Part shown: piece by piece, positions 9,550 through 15,000 of the stretch | Numbering within the stretch: the stretch's first letter is position 1 | How the letters are laid out: the number at the start of each line of letters is the position of its first letter | The notes under the pieces: model-generated | What the model was told of the DNA's origin: nothing | The model's input: the letters and a program-made list of their open reading frames with translations, nothing else | Database searches by the model: none | Program-made: the position numbers and the translations under genes | Assembly: GCA_030674155.1 (NCBI GenBank) | Contig: CM060318.1 | Coordinates: 80,390,274-80,405,273, forward strand | Origin: Stramonita haemastoma | Taxonomy: Eukaryota > Mollusca > Gastropoda > Neogastropoda > Muricidae | Direction of reading: 5' to 3' | DNA: 15,000 nucleotides

Positions 9550-9653
9550 TATTTTCGATTTTCTGGCTTTTTGAAATGTTAAACACTTTCAAGACCTTTG
9601 CAGGCATGTTTAATTGAGCAAAACATCTTACCATTTTGGGACCTACTGGAGCT

Positions 9654-9732
9654 GTTTAATCGAACTCCACATCCGCAGTACAAATATGACATTTGTAACA
9701 GCAAAATACAAAAGACTCTTAACCCCACCATC
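9654..9732 (+). repeat. Repeat unit T, copy 1
   Basis: This unit aligns with 10173-10248 over about 77 bp. Shared blocks are taatcgaactc, acat, cgcagtacaaata, gacatttg, aaaagact and accatc in order, with small indels. It ends in accatc, directly followed by a CT array. The element class is unknown. Confidence 0.85.
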
Positions 9733-10172
<440 letters not shown>

Positions 10173-10248
10173 ATTAATCGAACTCGACATCGCAGTACAA
10201 ATAGACATTTGAAACCAGTAATATAAAAGACTTTTATTCCGACCATCA
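10173..10248 (+). repeat. Repeat unit T, copy 2
   Basis: Direct-orientation duplicate of 9654-9732, about 520 bp downstream. Its right end (accatc at 10242-10247) is again followed by a pyrimidine array, here CTGT. Confidence 0.85.
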
Positions 10249-10252
10249 CCAC

Positions 10253-10283
<31 letters not shown>

Positions 10284-10310
10284 TCTGTCTGTCTGTCTCT
10301 CTGTCTCTCC
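10253..10310. repeat. CTGT tetranucleotide microsatellite
   Basis: About a dozen GTCT units with one slip (tgtcttctg). It lies directly beyond unit T copy 2. Confidence 0.97.
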
Positions 10311-10315
10311 TAAAT

Positions 10316-10550
10316 TGCGTTTCATCCATTCCCACCGTCACAAATAGCCTACTGTTTTAAAAGGTGAAACAGATTTTTTTTTTACATGTGTTCAAGATGT
10401 TATGCGTGCGTTTGCATACGGGACTTCGGTTCAGAGCTTCATCCAAAGGACTTTCAGGGGAGTCGAGTCGGCTCTGCTGTTGACTACAGGGGAAAATCTC
10501 TCCAAACAAACGTTTCAGGGGTGGCTCAAACCTGGGCATAGCAGGAACAC
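10316..10550 (-). mobile_element. Family A SINE body, copy 3 (diverged), joined to LINE remnant
   Basis: Blocks such as cattcccaccg, caagatgttatgcgtgcg, acgggacttcggtt and ccaaaggactttc match the family A bodies at 1960-2215 and 10960-11110. The tail is missing. At its head end (about 10530-10552) only a weak B-box-like remnant is visible before LINE-derived sequence. It is either a truncated SINE beside a LINE fossil, or the 3' region of that LINE itself. Confidence 0.75.
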
Positions 10551-10785
10551 AGCCCCATGAGCGGCAGTTCTGAAGGCCAGATATCGGCCCTCAGGTTTTG
10601 GCGTGTTGGATAGATCTGGAAGAAGTGTTCCACGGTCATGAGAGAAGTGCCGCAGGGGAACAATACAGAATCGCCAGTGTGGAACTTGGTAAATATGTGA
10701 CATCTGTGTCTGCAGTGTCCAGTCCCATTATGATCACATGATCTTCTCTGGGGCAAGAGGTAGTGGTAGCCATCCTGACAGCTGA
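10537..10785 (-). pseudogene. Non-LTR retrotransposon C-terminal fossil
   Basis: The minus-strand reading from 10756 contains TGHCRH, then FTKF, GDS, PCGTS, TVEHF and the pattern LR..IWP. This is the arrangement I associate with the Cys/His-rich tail after the reverse transcriptase (and RNase H-like region) of many invertebrate LINEs. Family members usually show CxCG and EHxLxxCP; here two of those cysteines appear replaced (FPCG, QIYP). Upstream, a different frame carries DHVIIMGL, which fits the residues normally preceding the TGHC block, so a frameshift lies near 10715. A stop ends the reading at about 10526. Only about 80 codons remain, with no catalytic domain. I cannot name the clade. 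Confidence 0.7.
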
Positions 10786-10865
10786 TATTAGGGTCCTGCT
10801 GACGCCATCTTCACTTTTGCTCTTCTTGTCCTCTGCAACAAGTGAAAGTGGTTTTTTTCATTATT

Positions 10866-11185
10866 ATTCTTTTATTTCGATGATAAGCAAATACGCACTC
10901 ATGTGCTTTTTAACATCCAGTCTCCGAGTGTTTGCAGTTTTGTAAATGTCACCCGTTCCCACCGGCACACAATAGCCTACTTTTCCACAAAGCAGAACGG
11001 GTTTTTACGTGCGCGCAAGATGTTCTCCATGTGTTCGCACACAGGACCTTGGTTTATAGTCTCAACCGAAAGTTCCGAAAGAACTCATGTTAACTCCGGA
11101 GGAAAAACCCTCCTGAACGAGATTGGAACTCGGGTCAGCAGATCACGAGCGCATCACTCTGACCACCAGGCTATCCCGCCCCCCT
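10866..11185 (-). mobile_element. Family A tRNA-derived SINE, copy 2 (full length)
   Basis: From 11185 leftward on the minus strand: a ggggcgggatagcctggtgg head with an A-box-like region (plus 11155-11175), a degenerate B-box-like region (near 11120-11132), the family body, and a tail of aaataaaagaata type at 10866-10882. It is uninterrupted, so it defines the family length at about 320 bp. No clear target-site duplication is visible. It has the same orientation as the LINE fossil about 100 bp away. Confidence 0.88.
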
Positions 11186-11700
11186 GATCTAGCATAGTGT
11201 GCTCTTATTTCCTTCCATAGCCCAGACTGATCAAGTCTAGCCTATATCATAATCCTCTGTGCGACTACTACCTATAAGAAAAAAGCTTTGTCCTGTTAGG
11301 TATATACCATGTTTCTGTCCAGTGCCTGTTACTCCAATACTGTCCTGCCAATCCACTTTCTTGTGTGTGCATGTATGCCACTGCAGTACTCACTCGCCGA
11401 GCACTTACTTTACCGGGGAGAAATCGGTCATCACTGTCGTCATCGGATTATCGATCTATTGATCGTGTTGGAGAGACAGGTGATCTCCTGTCCGTGTCAT
11501 TCCCTATTCACGGTTCGGTACGTTCGTACAGTGCGCTGCTTGTTCTTCGAAATTAGTTCCTTTCTCGTAGATTTTGTTTTCGGAAGTTTTCAGGAGCGGG
11601 GGAGGGGGGGGAGGTTAGGTCTATAATGTCATTTCCAGGTCATTTCCTTTGATCTTATTTTTAAACATCCGGCTCTGATTAAAAGAAGTAATTATTACAG
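11186..11700. other. Unique region, about 500 bp
   Basis: Balanced composition. Overlapping plus-strand open frames of 63-105 codons (11259-11626) have no recognised domain. A G-rich stretch (11598-11611, G5-A-G8) lies near the right end. It could hold an exon, but no evidence decides this. Confidence 0.4.
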
Positions 11701-11720
11701 AGACTCACAAATGGAAACTG

Positions 11721-11852
11721 AATCTCTCTGTTTCTGTCTCTGTATCTGTCTCTGTCTCTGTCTCTCTGTCTCTTCTCTCTCTCTCTCTTCTCTCTCTCCT
11801 GTCTCTCTCTCTCTCTGTCTCTCTCTCTCTCTCCCTCTCTCTCTCTCTCTGT
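11721..11852. repeat. TCTG/CT pyrimidine microsatellite
   Basis: TCTG/TCTC units on the left grade into CT with G interruptions. Confidence 0.97.
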
Positions 11853-11890
11853 TTAGTTAAAAGAGGGTGATTATTATCTAGATTTAATCC

Positions 11891-11950
11891 CTGATAAGGA
11901 TGTAAAAAAGCACGCGAGTGCTTATTCATTATCCTCGAACTAAAAGAACT
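11891..11950 (+). mobile_element. Family A SINE fragment, copy 5 (tail only)
   Basis: The blocks ggatgtaaaaaagcac, gagtgcttattcattatcc and tcgaactaaaagaa match the 3' end of family A in plus orientation. The rest of the element is absent. Confidence 0.7.
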
Positions 11951-12020
11951 TGCTTTGCCTTGCCTTGTCTCTCCTCCCCTCCCCTCCCCTTCCCTTCCCT
12001 CCCCTCCCTCTCCTCCGTTT
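11951..12020. repeat. CCTT/CCCCT pyrimidine-rich simple repeat
   Basis: TGCCT, CCCCT and CCCTT units in irregular order, directly beyond the family A tail fragment. Confidence 0.9.
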
Positions 12021-12645
12021 TCCCAACCTCCCTTTCCTCCTGTTTCTTGTTATTTGTTAATTATTCTCTATTTAGGTTTTCCTCTTTAGGAACAATGTAA
12101 ATAACTGATGACATTCTCATAATTATCGTCATCGATTCTGCTCAGATTTTGGCCTCACTCTAAACAATTTGCCATCATTATTCTTTTTGATCGAATAGAA
12201 CATGCTGGGTTTTTCCCCCTGCTAACTTCAAAAACAAAAACAAAAAAAATCATCTACGTCATCCATGTCACCATCCCTCTTTTTGGCCAAACAGTTCGTT
12301 TCCATAATAAACAAACCTTCTTGGGCCTCTATTCACGGGGGAAATCAATATAAGGAATGGGCACCCATTTGTCATTGTGTTCATCTTTTCTAATCCAGTG
12401 ATTTTTTTTAATGATGCCACCACCATTTCTTCTTTCTCAGTTGATTTCCTTCCTTGGATTTCGAAGCCATTTCTGGAGGACTGTAGTCTTAATGATAGCG
12501 GAACTCTGCAATTTGCAGGAAGGTGAAAAGTACATCGGAGGAGTGAGAGGGGGGTTCGAAGGTGGAATTGCGCGGGGTTGGGGGGGTGGGGGTGGAGGCT
12601 AAATGGAAGGAGGGGGAGGGTTAGAGAGGAGGAAGAAAGGAAGAT
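12021..12645. other. Unique region, about 620 bp, with G-rich right end
   Basis: No gene is recognised. A 152-codon minus-strand frame (12268-12726) begins inside the GT array and has no known domain. The right end carries G-runs: G4 at 12574-12577, G7 at 12580-12586, G5 at 12588-12592, G5 at 12612-12616. Confidence 0.4.

Positions 12646-12718
<73 letters not shown>
12646..12718. repeat. GT dinucleotide microsatellite
   Basis: Perfect (GT)n of about 36 units without interruption. This is one of the cleanest arrays in the window. Confidence 0.99.
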
Positions 12719-12722
<4 letters not shown>

Positions 12723-12871
12723 GCACAAGTTTTATTCCCCACGTGTAACAAAAGAGAAGAAATTTATGTCAAACGCTACCTAGATCAAGATAACATCAAG
12801 GCTACGCAGCTATTGAATAAAAACAAAAAGCGTCAGACCTATCCCACTAAATAATCTAAGGAAGATACGCA

Positions 12872-13100
12872 TATGTGTGTGAGCGCGTGTGTTGTGCGCG
12901 CGCGCGCGCGTTTGTGTGTGTGTATGTGTGTGTATGTGTGTGTGTAGAGTTGTGTGTGTGTGCGTGTGTGCGTGTGTGTGTGTGTGGGTCTGTCTGTCTG
13001 TATGTCTGTCCCTGTGTCTGTCTGTCTGACCGTCTCTGTGTCTGTGTGTCCATGTCTGTCTGTCTGTCTGTCTGAGTCTGAGCCTCTGTCTCTATCTCTC
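12872..13100. repeat. GT/GC and TCTG microsatellite
   Basis: GT with a (GC)n patch (12896-12910), then TCTG and TGTC units to about 13100. Confidence 0.95.
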
Positions 13101-13530
13101 TGTGTATGTATTCCTACCTAGTACCAGCATTAACCCATTAACGAAAAATATATATAAAAAACCATATTGATTGCATGTTCACGATCAGTACGTAGCACTT
13201 CTCCTCACGACGATTAATTTCTAACACCCAGAACTGTGACTAGGCGCGCCATGGCTAAGCCAGGCAGGCTGGCACTAATCCGGCCTGCAAGTGTTGGCAT
13301 GCAGGTGTAAATTTATAAAGTCTGCTGCAGCAGCATTTCCTAATCCGCGGCCAGCTAAAGACGCTTGTGCAGTGCAGCAGCTAAGCCGTGCCCGCTGATA
13401 GAGAGAGATAATCTGGGCGTTAAAGCGTGTGCTTGCGCGGAGACAGAAGTCAAGAGGGCCCCCTGAACTCCCCTAGGTGTGGTTGAAGGGTGGAGCTTAG
13501 AATAAGTGGGTGTTTATACATGTACTTTTA
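13101..13530. other. Unique, GC-richer island (13230-13500)
   Basis: Includes ggcgcgcc (13243-13250), several CpGs, two ctaatccg motifs (13275-13282, 13340-13347), gctgcagcagc, and tttataaag (about 13312-13320). It differs from the AT-rich or simple-repeat surroundings. No open frame stands out. It could be regulatory DNA or an unknown repeat. Confidence 0.45.
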
Positions 13531-13533
13531 GTT

Positions 13534-13600
13534 ATATATATATATATATAACACACATATATATATATGTGTGTGTGTATATGTGTGTGTAGATATATAT
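13534..13600. repeat. TA/GT mixed dinucleotide repeat
   Basis: (TA)n, then ACAC, TATA and GTGT stretches. Confidence 0.9.
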
Positions 13601-13679
13601 TACATGTGAACCCATGTACATACCACATGCATGCATGCATGCATACACATCCACATCTGCACTCATGTAAACACACGCT

Positions 13680-13683
<4 letters not shown>

Positions 13684-13758
<75 letters not shown>
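13684..13758. repeat. CA dinucleotide microsatellite
   Basis: Perfect (CA)n of about 37 units, in the opposite strand sense to the GT arrays further left. Confidence 0.99.
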
Positions 13759-13759
<1 letters not shown>

Positions 13760-13843
13760 GTGCATTCATAAACACATACACAAACACGTGCACGCATGTA
13801 CAGACGTACACATGTACGCCGCATATACACGCCTGTGCATACG

Positions 13844-13845
<2 letters not shown>

Positions 13846-13915
<70 letters not shown>

Positions 13916-13985
13916 CACATACACGCACATACACACACATCCACGCATGCATGCATTCATATATATACACAAACACATACACGCA
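13846..13985. repeat. CA microsatellite with variant flank
   Basis: Perfect (CA)n to about 13909, then CATACACG-type and ATGC variants to about 13985. Confidence 0.96.
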
Positions 13986-13995
13986 TACACACACA

Positions 13996-14192
13996 CATAC
14001 ATACATACATACATACATACATACATACATACATACATACATACATACATACATACATCATACATACATACATACATACATACATACATACATACATACA
14101 TACATACATACATACATACATACATACATACATACATACATACATACATACATACATACATACATACATACATACATACATACATACATACA

Positions 14193-14222
<30 letters not shown>
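13996..14222. repeat. CATA tetranucleotide microsatellite, about 225 bp
   Basis: Near-perfect array of about 56 units with one deletion of an A (acatcatac near 14056-14062). It is the longest almost pure array in the window. Confidence 0.99.
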
Positions 14223-14223
<1 letters not shown>

Positions 14224-14712
14224 GCATGAAAACAACATAAATGTAGACAGAAACAAGAGACAGAAACTGCAAGCGATTATTATCAGCACCTCACGATGGT
14301 GTTTCCGAAACAGTTTTTAAAAAAATAATAAAAACACGCTCTACTTTCCCTCTTACTCAAATGTGCCAAACAGAACACAACAAATGACCTGAAATATTCA
14401 TGTGCCGCTACACAAACAAAGGATACGGGTTGTTTCAGAGGTGTTTCAGAATGACAAAAAATATCTATTCAAACTGGAGGCCTTGAATTTACTCTTTTGT
14501 TTCGTTGAAAAATATTACAAAGAACCAAGCATCACATTACCAAATACAATATTAAAATATTTATTCTTCCCAAAGCATCAACTAGCAAGAAATACCTGTG
14601 CTTATTTAGAAGATGATTGATAAGTTAAATGATATATGCAATGCACAGCGTAGTCTGGAGTATTGTGCACTCACATGAGTAAACACGCTTTTAAAACCAT
14701 GCACAAACAGAC
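14223..14712. other. Unique AT-rich region with one short open frame
   Basis: 14402-14620 on the plus strand encodes 72 residues (start MPLHKQRIRV) with ordinary amino-acid variety and no simple repeat. No domain is recognised, and AT-rich DNA gives such frames by chance. A small exon cannot be excluded. Confidence 0.3.
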
Positions 14713-15000
14713 GCATGTATGTATGTATGTATGTATGTATGTATGTATGTATGTATGTATGTATGTATGTATGTATGTATGTACGTACGTACGTACGTAC
14801 GTACGTACGTACGTACGTATGTACGATGCATGCATGCATGTATGCATGTATGTATGTATGTATGTATGTATGTATGTATGTATGTATGTATGTATGTATG
14901 TATGTGTGTATGTATGTATGTATGTATGTATGTATGTATGTATGTATGTATGTATGTATGTATGTATGTATGTATGTATGTATGTATGTGTGTATGTATG
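14713..15000. repeat. Compound GTAT/GTAC/ATGC tetranucleotide array, running off the window
   Basis: GTAT (14713-14780), GTAC (14781-14818), short ATGC (14825-14840), then TATG to the window end. Two TGTGTATG variants sit 84 bp (21 units) apart (near 14901 and 14985). Confidence 0.98.

Noticed and set aside
12268..12726. 152-codon minus-strand protein
   Set aside because: It starts inside the GT array, and the remainder has no recognised domain.
13996..14222. CRISPR-like array
   Set aside because: The units are 4 bp with no spacers, so it is a plain microsatellite.
13567..14320. 220-codon Thr-His/Tyr-Ile-His frame and its overlapping partners
   Set aside because: It consists almost entirely of CA and CATA repeats, with equal-length frames on both strands.
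14402..14620. A small protein-coding gene
   Set aside because: 72 codons of ordinary composition, but with no recognised domain and no supporting context.

Overview
This 15 kb window looks like intergenic or intronic DNA from an animal nuclear genome, and I find no intact protein-coding gene in it. The organism is most likely a lophotrochozoan, probably a mollusc. The evidence is the very dense long microsatellites, the tRNA-headed SINEs with RNA polymerase III promoter boxes, and a decayed non-LTR retrotransposon C-terminus of a type I associate with molluscs. That assignment is inference, because nothing in the window identifies a species. Nearly all long open frames here are microsatellites read as protein (Ser-Leu from CT, Cys-Val from GT, Thr-His from CA, Arg-Glu from GA and so on).

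Layout. 1-1500: a diverged dispersed repeat (family R) brackets an AGT/AGC trinucleotide cluster, followed by GT and a second AGT array. 1669-2550: a cluster of SINEs, with a minus-strand tRNA-headed SINE (family A) interrupted near its tail by a 5S-like SINE (family B), then a plus-strand family A fragment. 2550-4000: a third R copy, mostly unique AT-rich DNA, a TAA array and a TA array. 3998-4296: a full-length family B SINE with a target-site duplication. 4450-6820: an AAGAAC-type array, then CT, GT, GA and GT blocks. 6820-7630: unique DNA. 7628-8262: compound tetranucleotides, then CT arrays. 8521-8818: a third family B SINE. 8990-10310: GGCT, CT, GT, GA, CT, GT and CTGT arrays, the last three associated with a duplicated unit (family T). 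10316-11185: a family A copy joined to a LINE C-terminal fossil, then a full family A SINE. 11190-13530: mostly unique DNA with pyrimidine, G-rich and GT arrays, ending in a GC-richer CpG-containing island. 13530-15000: AT, CA, a 220-bp CATA array and a compound TATG/TACG/TGCA array that runs off the window.

The most interesting content is (1) the family B SINE, whose head looks like a 5' tRNA half joined to the internal-promoter region of 5S rRNA; (2) the LINE fossil whose 3' flank is homologous to the body of the family A SINE; and (3) microsatellites repeatedly bracketed by, or attached to the ends of, diverged repeat units. No CRISPR, operon, rRNA gene, functional tRNA gene or new gene system was found.
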